Positions 18,452 through 26,699 of a stretch of DNA of 64,000 nt are shown here, one piece after another. Numbering within the stretch: position 1 is the stretch's first letter; each line of letters starts with the position of its first letter. Both the position numbers and the translations under genes were made by a program. The DNA comes from an uncultured Bacteroidota bacterium (GTDB lineage Bacteria; Bacteroidota; Bacteroidia; Bacteroidales; P3), in assembly GCA_902784865.1 (NCBI GenBank), contig CACZWL010000001.1, positions 1 through 64,000 of the forward strand. Direction: 5' to 3'. Below the pieces are notes generated by a model. It had not been told where the DNA came from, ran no database searches, and saw nothing but the letters and a program-made list of their open reading frames with translations.

Positions 18452-19957
18452 ATGGCATTACCGATAAACATAGAAGACTTGCTGAATAAGCAGAAAGTTG
18501 AAAGCAACCGAATTGAATTTAAGAAAGGTTGGAACCCTATTAGCATTTATCATAGTATCTGTGCTTTTGCAAATGATATTGATAATATCGGAGGTGGGTA
18601 TATTCTCATCGGTGTTGAAGAGAGCGCTGGTGTCGCTGTTCGGCCTGTAAAAGGCATTCCAATCGAACAGTTGGATAAAATACAACGCGAAATTGTGAAC
18701 TTCAACAACCTTATTGACCCATTTTATTCACCAAGATTGTCTGTTGAAGAGGTCGACGGTGTGCATATCCTCGTTGTATGGGTGCCTAGTGGATACAACC
18801 GTCCTTACGCTGTCCCCAAAGATATTACAGCCAAACATAAACAATACTCGTTTTACATTCGTTATGGAACTTCTTCGATAGAAGCAAAAGGTGAACGTCT
18901 CGACGACCTTCGTGAATTGGCTAATCGAGTCCCTTTTGACGACAGGGGTAATTCCGCAATCCACCTAACGGACATTTCAACCACGCTGCTTCGAGATTAT
19001 CTTGTGACAATAAGCAGTCGGCTGGCAACGGAGGATATTGCGGGCAATCTAATGGGTGTGTTGGACCAAATGAATCTTTTGGATGGACCGACTGAAAATC
19101 GAATGCTGAAAAACGTGGCTGCTATGATGTTCTGTGATCAGCCAGCTAGGTTCTTCCCAGTTTCACAGGTGGAGATTGTCACTTTCCCGGATGGCCGGGA
19201 AACAAATCCTAACAATCTTGTTGAGGCACCCGTTATAAAAGGCCCCGTCCCTTATATGATTCGCGAGACACTAAACTATCTTCGCACAAATGTAATTAAA
19301 GAACAAATAATCAAGCCGAAGGATGACGAAAGGTCAATGCGGTTCTTCAACTACCCCTATCAGGCTCTGGAAGAAGCCGTTGTCAACGCTTTGTACCATA
19401 GGAATTACCAACTGAGAGAACCTGTCGAGATAACCATAGAGCCCGAAAGAATTACAATCCTCAGTCATGCAGGCCCGGACCGTTCCATCAGTTTAAAGGC
19501 AATAAAAGAGGCAAGAATATTGCGTTCGCGACGTTATCGCAATCGTCGTCTCGGTGAGTTCTTGAAAGAACTAGAGTTGACAGAAGGCCGCGCAACGGGC
19601 ATCCCAACCATCCAAGAGGAACTACGTAAGAATGGTTCGGGAAAGGCCGTTATAGAAACCGATGAAGACAGGACCTATTTCTTGATAGACATACCTTGTC
19701 ATCCTTATTGGCACCAAGATGTAGAGAAGGAGAGCCTGAATGATATGGTAGAGCTCAATATATTGTCCGCTCGCCAGAAACAAATTATTCAGTTGATTCA
19801 AGACGCTCCTCATGTTAGCCAAGCTGAAATGGCAAAAAAACTTAATGTAAGTCGACAAACCGTTTATAGAGATATCGCATATTTGTCGTCAATAGAGATG
19901 ATTGCGAGAGAAGGATCAAAGAAAAAAGGTTATTGGATTATAGCTGATTTACAATAA
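18452..19957 (+). CDS. AlbA_2-domain, RecG-like ATP-binding protein with C-terminal HTH
   Basis: A 501-residue protein with an N-terminal AlbA_2 (Schlafen-related) domain (ESNRIEFKKGWN, then GGGYILIGVEES), a middle GHKL-like ATP-binding region (ALEEAVVNALYHRNY; ILSHAGPDRSI; GRATGIPTIQEEL) and a DeoR/HTH_11-type helix-turn-helix near residues 445-495 (VSQAEMAKKLNVSRQTVYRDI). Such proteins are abundant in defence islands and may be regulators or effectors. It sits directly after the MORC unit but has its own promoter. Its stop codon lies inside the first unit of a 12-bp tandem repeat, and the sequence after the stop stays open in another frame. Confidence 0.8.
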   Translation: MALPINIEDLLNKQKVESNRIEFKKGWNPISIYHSICAFANDIDNIGGGYILIGVEESAGVAVRPVKGIPIEQLDKIQREIVNFNNLIDPFYSPRLSVEEVDGVHILVVWVPSGYNRPYAVPKDITAKHKQYSFYIRYGTSSIEAKGERLDDLRELANRVPFDDRGNSAIHLTDISTTLLRDYLVTISSRLATEDIAGNLMGVLDQMNLLDGPTENRMLKNVAAMMFCDQPARFFPVSQVEIVTFPDGRETNPNNLVEAPVIKGPVPYMIRETLNYLRTNVIKEQIIKPKDDERSMRFFNYPYQALEEAVVNALYHRNYQLREPVEITIEPERITILSHAGPDRSISLKAIKEARILRSRRYRNRRLGEFLKELELTEGRATGIPTIQEELRKNGSGKAVIETDEDRTYFLIDIPCHPYWHQDVEKESLNDMVELNILSARQKQIIQLIQDAPHVSQAEMAKKLNVSRQTVYRDIAYLSSIEMIAREGSKKKGYWIIADLQ

Positions 19958-20018
19958 ATGTTACAATAAATGTTGCAATAAATGTTGCAATAAATGTTTC
20001 AATAAATGTTGCAATAAA
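19952..20018 (+). repeat. Five 12-bp tandem repeats beginning at the last codon of the AlbA_2 gene
   Basis: CAATAAATGTT(A/G/T) repeated five times plus a partial sixth. The first unit supplies the gene's final CAA-TAA. In the gene's frame each unit contains TAA-ATG. In the frame one base back each unit reads as a four-residue block of the type T/A-I-N-V, ending in KTACC and a stop. The unit length is a multiple of three, so copy-number change would not shift frame. Confidence 0.85.
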
Positions 20019-20524
20019 GACTGCATGTTGTTGAGGAAATAATGATTACCGAAACAGTGTTTGAATTATGTCACTGCGAGAAAACGTCTGTCTCTGAGAT
20101 TCAACTCCAAAACTGAAAACTTTGATAGGAATGCGTTAATGTGTGGTAGTGTGTAGTAGGTAGTTGTTCTCCACTCCCCACTCTCAACTTTCAACTCCCC
20201 GCTATTGTTCAGGTCCGCTCTAACTCCGGTCTAACTCCGCTCCAGCTCCGCTCGAAAATTGCTCCGCTCGGAGGGCGAAAATGGCGGTGCCGGGAGTGTG
20301 GGTGTCGCTGAAGCGGGTGGGGGAGTACTGTAAGTGGAAAGTTGAAAGTTGAAAGTTGGAGGTGTTTTGGGTGCGACAGCCTCACTTTCCACATACTTTT
20401 CCCATTCGGGTTGCAATATTTTTTGCGAACTTTCGTTAAAAGGACATCACTGACAGAGAATAACCACGACAACCACCATAAAACTTAAAACTTTAAACCA
20501 TAAACTTAAAACCTTAAACCTTAT
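20019..20524. other. Non-coding gap with text-like repeats before deoD
   Basis: No gene. Contents: GAATGCGTTAATGTGTG (20129-20145), CTCAACTTTCAACTCC near 20181, runs of CTCCGCT variants near 20215-20265, GTTGAAAGTTGAAAGTTGGA near 20340, and CTTAAAACTTTAAACC words near 20478-20520. They match low-complexity filler seen elsewhere in the window. Confidence 0.65.
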
Positions 20525-21235
20525 ATGAACAACACCCCCACTCCACACATCGGCGCTCGGAAAGGCGAGATTGCCGAGACTGTCATCATGGCGGGCGACC
20601 CGCTGCGCGTGAAATTTATGGCCGAGAAATACCTCGACAACCCCGTGCTCTTCAACCAGGTGCGCGGCATGCTGGGCTACACCGGCATGCTGGGCGGCCG
20701 CCGCATCAGCGTCATGGGCCACGGCATGGGCGGCCCCTCCATCGGCATCTACACCTATGAGCTATTCAACTTCTACGACGTACAGACCATCATCCGTGTG
20801 GGCTCCGCCGGCTCCATCCAGGAGGACCTCCACGTGGGCGACCTCGTCGTCGCCACTGGCGCCTGCACCAATTCCAACTACGCCGCGCAGTACGAGCTCC
20901 CCGGCACCTACGCCCCCGTCGCCGACTTCGGGCTCGCGCGCCGCGCCGTCGAAGCCTGCGAACGCCGCGGCTACAGCCACCGCATCGGCAACGTACTCTC
21001 GTCCGACACCTTCTACACCGCCAACGCCCACAACGACCGCTGGCAGCGCATGGGCGTGCTGGCCGTCGAGATGGAGATAGCCCAGCTCTACATGAACGCC
21101 GCCTACGCGGGCCGCAAAGCCTTGGGCGTCTGCACCGTCTCCGACCACATACTCACCGGCGAAGCCACCACCGCCGAAGAGCGGCAGACCACCTTCACCA
21201 AGATGATGGACGTCGCCTTCGACATCGTCCGCTGA
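20525..21235 (+). CDS. deoD: Purine-nucleoside phosphorylase, DeoD type
   Basis: A 236-residue hexameric-type PNP that splits purine (deoxy)nucleosides with phosphate. Family landmarks: an N-terminal PHIGARKGEIAETVIMAGDP (nucleoside/phosphate binding with the His), RVGSAGSIQ (phosphate loop), VEMEIAQLYM (ribose-binding Glu), and VSDHILTGE with the catalytic Asp. Length is typical. It stands alone, followed by a perfect 20-bp hairpin. Confidence 0.93.
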   Translation: MNNTPTPHIGARKGEIAETVIMAGDPLRVKFMAEKYLDNPVLFNQVRGMLGYTGMLGGRRISVMGHGMGGPSIGIYTYELFNFYDVQTIIRVGSAGSIQEDLHVGDLVVATGACTNSNYAAQYELPGTYAPVADFGLARRAVEACERRGYSHRIGNVLSSDTFYTANAHNDRWQRMGVLAVEMEIAQLYMNAAYAGRKALGVCTVSDHILTGEATTAEERQTTFTKMMDVAFDIVR

Positions 21236-21264
21236 CCCCGCCGACAGGCAGTCAAAAACCAATT

Positions 21265-21306
21265 GTTAATAGATGTTAAACACGTGCGTGTTTAACATCT
21301 ATTAAC
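21265..21306 (+). terminator. Perfect 20-bp inverted repeat after deoD
   Basis: Left arm 21265-21284 (GTTAATAGATGTTAAACACG) pairs perfectly with 21287-21306, loop two bases. It lacks a following T-run, so it may act as an RNA 3' stabiliser or be the end of a repeat element rather than a classic terminator. A degenerate copy sits at 40333-40376. Confidence 0.6.
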
Positions 21307-21537
21307 ATATTCACTTTCCAGGTACCTGCCATAGTCGAACAAGATACCTACCATTCACCTACCAGATGGCTTAAAATGCTCATTATTAGCAAGATAATTG
21401 TATCTTGCTGTGTTTCAGTGCGCTGCAGGGATTTTCACCACCCTCCGGACCCTCCGTCCGCCCCAATCGAACCCCTCGCCAACAGTCCGCCAACTTTCCT
21501 AATAAATGTTAATTTAACTGTTTTTTAACATTTCAGT
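21265..21537 (+). repeat. Dispersed intergenic repeat element, copy 1
   Basis: Shares order and sequence with 40333-40602: the hairpin, then CACCTGCC-like and AGTCGAAC, CTACCATTCACCTACCAGAT and GGCTTAAA, a variable middle, then GCCAACTTTCC-AATAAA-GTTAA and TTTTAACA. Fills most of the 426-base deoD-aqpZ gap. No gene is present there. Confidence 0.8.
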
Positions 21538-21661
21538 CCTCTCGCGTCGGGGGGGCGCTCGGACGCTGCTCGTCGATGCAAAAAATTATTGCCGACCGGA
21601 CAATATTTAAGTTAATATTTCGTTAAAGTGGGCAGTTATTAACCTTTAAAAACATCGTAAT

Positions 21662-22375
21662 ATGAAGATTACCAACAAAATGTTCGCCGAATGTCTCGGA
21701 ACATTCTGGCTCGTCCTCGGTGGCTGCGGCACTGCGCTGTTCGGCCACGTCGGCTTCCTCGGTGTCGCCATTGCTTTCGGCCTCACCGTCATCGCCATGG
21801 CCTATGGCATCGGCCACATCAGCGGCGCGCACCTCAATCCCGCCGTCTCCTTCGGCGTGTTCGTCAACGGCCGTATGTCGCTGAAAGACATGCTTCTGTA
21901 CTGGGTTGCCCAGTGTGTCGGCGCCGTCATTGCCGGTGCTGTCCTGCTGGCCGTCTGGAATGCCGCCGGCATGGGTCAGACGGGCGTCTTCGCCGCCAAC
22001 GGCTACGGTGCCGAGTTCGCTGCTGCCGCAGGTGATGGCTACCTCAAGCTCAGCACGGGTGGCGCCTTCCTGGTGGAGGCCCTGCTCACCTTCGTCTTCC
22101 TGATGGTCATCCTCGGTGCCACCGACGACCGCCATGCCAACGGCAAGTTCGCCGGCCTGGCCATCGGTCTCACCCTCACCCTCATCCACCTCATCAGCAT
22201 CCCGCTGACCAACACCAGCGTCAACCCCGCCCGCTCGCTGAGCCAGGCTCTGTTCAGCAACGCCGAGGGCTGGAGCGCCTGCGGCCAGCTGTGGCTCTTC
22301 ATCGTGGCTCCGCTCGTCGGTGCCGCCCTGGCCGGCCTTGCCTACAAAGGCATCGCCTGCTGCAAGGAGAAGTAA
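21662..22375 (+). CDS. aqpZ: Aquaporin (MIP family)
   Basis: A 237-residue channel with six hydrophobic helices and both signature half-helices, HLNPAVS (near residue 60) and SVNPARS (near residue 187). The residue set (H before the second NPA, R after it) favours an AqpZ-type water channel rather than a glycerol facilitator. Single-gene unit with a strong terminator after the stop. Confidence 0.92.
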   Translation: MKITNKMFAECLGTFWLVLGGCGTALFGHVGFLGVAIAFGLTVIAMAYGIGHISGAHLNPAVSFGVFVNGRMSLKDMLLYWVAQCVGAVIAGAVLLAVWNAAGMGQTGVFAANGYGAEFAAAAGDGYLKLSTGGAFLVEALLTFVFLMVILGATDDRHANGKFAGLAIGLTLTLIHLISIPLTNTSVNPARSLSQALFSNAEGWSACGQLWLFIVAPLVGAALAGLAYKGIACCKEK

Positions 22376-22391
22376 ACCCCTTGAACCATAG

Positions 22392-22432
22392 GCCGAGGGC
22401 GCCCCGCAAGCGGGGCGCCCTCGGCTGTTTTT
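22392..22432 (+). terminator. Strong intrinsic terminator between aqpZ and mtaB
   Basis: A 15-bp GC-rich stem (GCCGAGGGCGCCCCG / CGGGGCGCCCTCGGC) with a 4-base loop, then TGTTTTTG. It lies between convergent genes and could also stop mtaB transcription. Confidence 0.88.
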
Positions 22433-22450
22433 GTCGGATGAATGACGGCT

Positions 22451-23869
22451 CTATTCGCGCACGATGTCCTCGAGGCGCACCTCGGCTTCGGTGACGGTAT
22501 TCACCAGGGCGGTGTCGTAGGGGCGCCGCAGGCGTATGTAGTTGTCGGTCCAGCCCTCCATGAAAGTTGAACGTCGGGAGTTGAGAGTCGATAGAGGTTC
22601 TGCGTTCTCCACTTCTTTGCTTTCCCAAAGGACGGGGCGTCGCTTGCCGAGCTGGCTCTGGATGAAGGCGCGGTGCTTCTGCTCGCTGAGCCCGAGGAGG
22701 CGGTGGGTGTGGTCGTGGCGCACGGGGACGGGCACTTTCTCGTCCAGCCGCAGGGCGGCGGTGCCGGGGCGGTCGCTGTAGGTGAAGACGTGGAGGTAGC
22801 TGATGGGCAGCCCCTCGATGAAGCGGAGCACTTTCTGGAACTCCTCCTCGGTCTCGCCGTTGAAGCCGGCCATGACGTCGGCGGCGATGCAGGCGTCGGG
22901 CATGACGTCCTTGATGCGGTGGAGCTTGGAGGCATAGAGGGCGGTGTCGTAGCGTCGGCGCATGAGGCTGAGGACGTGGTCGCTGCCGGCCTGTAGGGGT
23001 ATGTGGAAGTGTGGGAGGAAGGCGCGGCTCTGGGCCACGAAGTCGATGATTTCGTCGGTGAGCAGGTTGGGTTCGATGCTGGAGATGCGGTAGCGCAGGA
23101 TGCCCTCGATTTGGTCCAGTCCGCGCAGCAGGTCGAGGAAGCTCTCGCCGTTGTGCTGTCCGAAGGTGCCGGTGTTGACGCCGGTGAGCACCACTTCGCG
23201 GCCCCCCTCGTCGGCGATGCGGCGGGCCATGCAGAGGGTCTCCTCGATGGTGGCCGAGCGCGAGCGGCCGCGGGCGTAGGGGATGGCGCAGTAGGTGCAG
23301 AAGTAGTCGCATCCGTCCTGTATCTTAAAGAATACGCGCGTGCGGTTGCCGGAGGAGTATTGCAGGGGGAAGGTATTGGTGATTGCGTTATTGCGTGATT
23401 TTTCGCTAATTTGATTTGATTCAGCGGTGCTCAAGGCCGCTCCCTGCGGTCGGGCAGGCGTTATTGTGTTAGTGTTTTGTGCGTCAGCCGACTGGCCACT
23501 GGGCACTGACCACTGGCCACTGACCACTGGCCAGTATCCACTCTCCACTATTTCCGGCAGCAGGTGTTTGCGGTCGTTGCCGAGGACGAGGGTGACGCCG
23601 GGGATGCGTTCTATCTCGGCGGCGGCCACCTGCGCGAAGCAGCCCACGACGACGATCTGTGCCGCGGGGTTGAGTCGGTGGGCCTGGCGGATGGCGGTGC
23701 GGCATTTCTTCTCGGCCACGGCGGTGACGGTGCAGGTGTTGATGATGTAGAGGTCGGCTTCGGCGCGGAAGTCCACTATCGTGTGTCCTGCGGCGGCGAG
23801 CCGCCGCAGGTGGTCGGTGGTTTCGGCGAAGTTCAGCTTGCAGCCCAAAGTGTGTGCGGCTATACGCAT
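22451..23869 (-). CDS. mtaB: tRNA t6A37 methylthiotransferase MtaB, with repeat-derived insert
   Basis: A radical SAM methylthiotransferase making ms2t6A37 in tRNA. The UPF0004 domain has three Cys ligands (C10, C46, C77), and the radical SAM cluster motif is C187-x3-C191-x2-C194 (CDYFCTYC). A TRAM-like C-terminus follows. Residues about 109-173 between the domains are foreign in style: the segment WPVVSGQWSVPSGQS is encoded by a CACTGGCCACTGA-type repeat. A second such tract occurs near residue 418-436 (PLSTLNSRRSTF). The conserved parts are intact, so the enzyme is probably active with tolerated linkers. Confidence 0.9.
   Translation of the reverse strand: MRIAAHTLGCKLNFAETTDHLRRLAAAGHTIVDFRAEADLYIINTCTVTAVAEKKCRTAIRQAHRLNPAAQIVVVGCFAQVAAAEIERIPGVTLVLGNDRKHLLPEIVESGYWPVVSGQWSVPSGQSADAQNTNTITPARPQGAALSTAESNQISEKSRNNAITNTFPLQYSSGNRTRVFFKIQDGCDYFCTYCAIPYARGRSRSATIEETLCMARRIADEGGREVVLTGVNTGTFGQHNGESFLDLLRGLDQIEGILRYRISSIEPNLLTDEIIDFVAQSRAFLPHFHIPLQAGSDHVLSLMRRRYDTALYASKLHRIKDVMPDACIAADVMAGFNGETEEEFQKVLRFIEGLPISYLHVFTYSDRPGTAALRLDEKVPVPVRHDHTHRLLGLSEQKHRAFIQSQLGKRRPVLWESKEVENAEPLSTLNSRRSTFMEGWTDNYIRLRRPYDTALVNTVTEAEVRLEDIVRE
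23491..23534 (+). repeat. Low-complexity repeat inside mtaB
   Basis: Alternating ACTGGCCACT / GGGCACTGACC / ACTGGCCACTGACC words, read in frame on the minus strand as SGQWS-type residues in the linker between the two MtaB domains. Confidence 0.85.
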
Positions 23870-23968
23870 CGGGGGTCTTTTTTTAAGGTTTTTTTTGGTT
23901 GTATGATTTGTTTCGGGGCGGATTTTGGCTTGTTGAGAGTGTCAAAAGGTCGTTCTGTAGCAAATTGA

Positions 23969-24000
23969 TTTGTCAGATTTATGGAAAGGTTGTATCTTTG
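23969..24000 (+). promoter_or_regulatory. Orphan promoter driving a candidate small RNA
   Basis: TTTG at 23969-23972 and TATCTTTG at 23993-24000, spacer 20 bases, on the plus strand where no plus-strand protein gene follows. The neighbouring genes are both on the minus strand. Confidence 0.7.
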
Positions 24001-24006
24001 CATTCG

Positions 24007-24145
24007 GATTTGAGGGGGTAAGGCCTCGCTTATCTGACTGAAAACAAAAGGGAAAAGGTTTCCAGAATACCTTCTAAATTTTGGATTTTGTAATAGTGTT
24101 TAATGGAGGAAACGGGGCTCAATCTGGAGCCCCGCTTCTTTTTTC
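24007..24145 (+). ncRNA. Candidate small RNA between mtaB and the MORN-repeat gene
   Basis: The region runs from just after a good promoter to a GGGGCTC-AATCTG-GAGCCCC hairpin (24115-24134) followed by GCTTCTTTTTT. Internal pairing is possible: GTTTCC (24058-24063) with GGAAAC (24107-24112), and CCAGAAT with ATTTTGG inside. No convincing ORF. It could be a 6S-like or other regulatory RNA, but I do not recognise a family. Its 3' end points toward the 3' end of the MORN gene. Confidence 0.45.
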
Positions 24146-24169
24146 CTGTTTGTTTTTTGGTGGCTGAGG

Positions 24170-25213
24170 TCATCGGCCTTGCAGTTCGTCGAGGGGTGTG
24201 TTGTCGCCGAAGCGCAGGGTGGCGGCCATGCGTTTGCCGTCTTCGTCGGGGAAGATGGGGACGTCGGGTTGCGGGTCGAGCAGCATCACTTCGCGGCCTT
24301 CGCCGTCCTTGCCGATGCCTTGCACGGCGCTGAGTGCCACCATGACGTTGCTTTTGCGGTTGGCCATGGCGAAGAGTTCGTTGCCGATGCGGCTGTAGAC
24401 GTCGTCGGCGCTTTCCTGCACCGTGAGCTTGGTGCCGTCGGCGAGCCATACGAGGACGCGGTTTTTGCCTTGCGGCATGAGGCAGACGATGTCGTGGACC
24501 GACTCGTAGTGGTCGGCAGGCAGGGCGAGGAGTATTTTGCGGTTGCCCATGGCGCCGTGGTTCCAGTGTTCGTCGATGGTCATGCGGCCGTTGGTGTAGT
24601 AGCGGTAGGTGCCGTGTTTGAGGCCGCCGCTGTAGTGGCCTTCGCGGGCCAGGCGTCCTTCTTCGTCGTATTCCACGAGGCGTCCTTCCATCAGGCCGTT
24701 GATGTAGGAGCCGGTGATGTAGCCTTTGCGGCCTATGCGTCGCCACCAGCGTCCGTGGCGGTGGTTGTTCTGCCAGTGGGTGACCTCGGCGGTGTCGCCC
24801 TGCTGTCCGAAGATGGTGTGCTGACCGTCCTTGATGCCCATGCGGTAGTGGGCTTCTTTGACGAGGCGTCCGTCTTCGGCGTAGAAGCGCCAGAGGCCGT
24901 CGCGGTTGCGCTGGTTGTATTCGCCGGTGGCGAGCAGGCGTCCGCGCTCGTCGTAGGCCTCGTGTATGCAGCGTTTGCCGGGTTCGGTGTAGGTGTTGCG
25001 GATGCGGACGGTGCCGTCGGCGTAGTAGTAGGTCGACGTGCCGGTCTCGAGGCCGTCGACGTAGTCGGCTTCGAAGATTTTCGAGCCGTCTTTGTCGGTT
25101 CTTATCCAGTGGCCTTGTCGGCGGCCCTGCTTGTCGATGGTGTTTTGCGCTAAGGCGGTGACGCTGCCGAGGGTGAGCGCTGCGGCCAGCAGTAGGCATT
25201 TTCCTGTATTCAT
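24170..25213 (-). CDS. Secreted MORN-like (YwqK-type) repeat protein
   Basis: 347 residues with a signal peptide (MNTGKCLLLAAALTLGSVTA then LAQ) followed by many repeats of the MORN_2 type (for example RRQGHWIRTDKDGSKIFEADY, GRLLATGEYNQRNRDGLWRF, GRLVKEAHYRMGIKDGQHTI). These form beta-hairpin ladders. Bacteroidota have many such exported proteins, with no established activity. The C-terminal 110 residues lose the repeat pattern. The gene starts 19 bases after the DUF2490 stop, so the two form an operon. Confidence 0.75.
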   Translation of the reverse strand: MNTGKCLLLAAALTLGSVTALAQNTIDKQGRRQGHWIRTDKDGSKIFEADYVDGLETGTSTYYYADGTVRIRNTYTEPGKRCIHEAYDERGRLLATGEYNQRNRDGLWRFYAEDGRLVKEAHYRMGIKDGQHTIFGQQGDTAEVTHWQNNHRHGRWWRRIGRKGYITGSYINGLMEGRLVEYDEEGRLAREGHYSGGLKHGTYRYYTNGRMTIDEHWNHGAMGNRKILLALPADHYESVHDIVCLMPQGKNRVLVWLADGTKLTVQESADDVYSRIGNELFAMANRKSNVMVALSAVQGIGKDGEGREVMLLDPQPDVPIFPDEDGKRMAATLRFGDNTPLDELQGR

Positions 25214-25232
25214 GATTCTATGCGGTTGGTTT

Positions 25233-25877
25233 TCAGATGTTCAGGTCGTAGCCGAAGCCCAGTATGTGGGCGTCGGGGGCGGTTTTCGATGTGGCGAAGA
25301 GGTAGAAGAGGTCCACGGTGCTGCGTTTGGTCAGTTTGAGCTGGGTGCCAGCGAAGTAGTGTGTCTGTTGCCAGTTCTGCCAGCCGTAGACTTCCACGGC
25401 GAGGTAGGGTGCCAGCAGGTGGCCGGAGGTGTTGTAGCCTACCTTGAGGTGCGAGCGTATGACATGGCTCCACCGGTCGCCTTCAGGTGCCGAGGGGGTG
25501 TAGGCCGCCACGTAGCGTTCGCGCAGCGCGACAGTCAGCGCGCCCTGTTTCAGCGACAGGGTGGCGGTGGGCAGGAGGCGCAGCTTGTAGGCCGAGGGTG
25601 TTTCCATGCGGTCGACTCCGAGGTCGGCTTTCAGCCAGGGCAGGAGTTTGGCGCCGAAGGTGGCGCGGGCGAACCACAGGTTGAGGCCCAGGTCGCCGCG
25701 TTCGCCGGCGGCGTCGGTGGCGGTGATGGTGCGGTATTCCAGGCGCAGGTTGCCGTACCAGGTGCTGTTCAGCTGGTGGCACACCTGCAGGCTGCTCCAC
25801 GTGCCCAGGTTGTCCTCCTGGGCTTTCAGGGTCAGTGCGGCGAGCAGTGCGAGTGCGGTCAGTAGTGCTTTTTTCAT
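25233..25877 (-). CDS. DUF2490 family outer-membrane protein
   Basis: 214 residues with a signal peptide (MKKALLTALALLAALTLKAQ) and strand-rich sequence typical of DUF2490: NLGTWSSLQVCHQLNSTWYG at the N-terminus, LEYRTI, then alternating aromatic strands and a C-terminal ILGFGYDLNI. Predicted small periplasm-facing or outer-membrane barrel of unknown role, first gene of the operon with the MORN-like protein. Confidence 0.75.
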   Translation of the reverse strand: MKKALLTALALLAALTLKAQEDNLGTWSSLQVCHQLNSTWYGNLRLEYRTITATDAAGERGDLGLNLWFARATFGAKLLPWLKADLGVDRMETPSAYKLRLLPTATLSLKQGALTVALRERYVAAYTPSAPEGDRWSHVIRSHLKVGYNTSGHLLAPYLAVEVYGWQNWQQTHYFAGTQLKLTKRSTVDLFYLFATSKTAPDAHILGFGYDLNI

Positions 25878-26007
25878 ATTTCCCTATTACGCGGAAAAGG
25901 CCGAAATATTGTGTCGGGCGCGAAGTTTTTTGTCCGGTGGCTGCAAGTGGCTGGGGGCCAGCCATGTGCCGCTCAGCCTCTCCAGATCGCGCCGGGTTGG
26001 GTTCCAT

Positions 26008-26085
26008 CATTTCCCATCGATGGGAAATGATGGGAAAGAGTCGAAGTATTCACCTACCAGACACCTACCAGATACCTGGCGGATG
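26008..26085 (+). repeat. Dispersed intergenic repeat, AGTCGAA/CACCTACCAG family
   Basis: TTTCCCATCGATGGGAAATG then ATGGGAAAGAGTCGAAGTAT then TCACCTACCAGACACCTACC. The same order occurs at 62290-62345, and the AGTCGAA...ACCTACC...CACCTACCAGA core is shared with the elements at 21265 and 40333. It lies in the 315-base gap 25878-26192, which contains no gene. Confidence 0.75.
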
Positions 26086-26192
26086 CCTGGCGGGCGGGTG
26101 GGCGTTGCGGGGCTGCCGGCGACTTTTTTTTTTGTTCTTGCACAATATTTCCGCGGGATGGGTGTTATTGTGGTTGTAATAATATAACGATC

Positions 26193-26699
26193 ATGCTTAT
26201 GACAACTGTTACACGTTCCCGTTCGTTGGCCCTGGTGGCCGTTGCCGATGTGGCTTTGGTGGCCGCTGCCTGTTTTGTTCCTGCCGTTTCGCATCTGGCG
26301 GCGTGGCCGCTGTATATGCTTAATCCTATGCTGGCGCTGTTGCTGGCGGGTCTCCTGGTGGGGCGTCGTGCCGGCTGGCAGACGGGCAATGGGCTGATGC
26401 TGGCGTTGCTGATGCCGCTGGTGTCGAGTCTGCTGGTGGGTATGCCCGTGGTGGCGAAGTTGCCCTGCATGGTGGCCGAGTTGGCAGTGGTGGCGGCCGG
26501 TTTCGCTCTCCTTTCGCGCCGCATGCCTGTCCTGCCTGCCGTGCTGCTGGCTGTGGTTGCAGGCAAGGGGGTGTACTACGGTCTGAAGGCGCTGTTGCTG
26601 CCTGGGGCTGTGCTTGTGGGCACGGACTGGGCGGTGCAGGCGTTTGCGGTGCTGCTTTGGGGCGGTTTGTTTGCGGTGTGCTATAGGTGGGTGAGATGA
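26193..26699 (+). CDS. Small membrane protein resembling an ECF transporter S component
   Basis: 168 residues, five to six hydrophobic segments. The order NPMLALLLAGLLVGRRAGWQ, a polar turn, then PLVSSLLVGMPVVAKLPCMV and a following AEL resembles S components of energy-coupling-factor transporters, but the match is by general pattern only. The stop overlaps the next start (ATGA), linking it to a cytidylyltransferase gene. Substrate unknown; a role in polymer precursor uptake is speculation. Confidence 0.5.
   Translation: MLMTTVTRSRSLALVAVADVALVAAACFVPAVSHLAAWPLYMLNPMLALLLAGLLVGRRAGWQTGNGLMLALLMPLVSSLLVGMPVVAKLPCMVAELAVVAAGFALLSRRMPVLPAVLLAVVAGKGVYYGLKALLLPGAVLVGTDWAVQAFAVLLWGGLFAVCYRWVR

Noticed and set aside
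19952..20018. Possible CRISPR array
   Set aside because: Units are 12 bp and directly adjacent with no spacers, and no cas genes are present.
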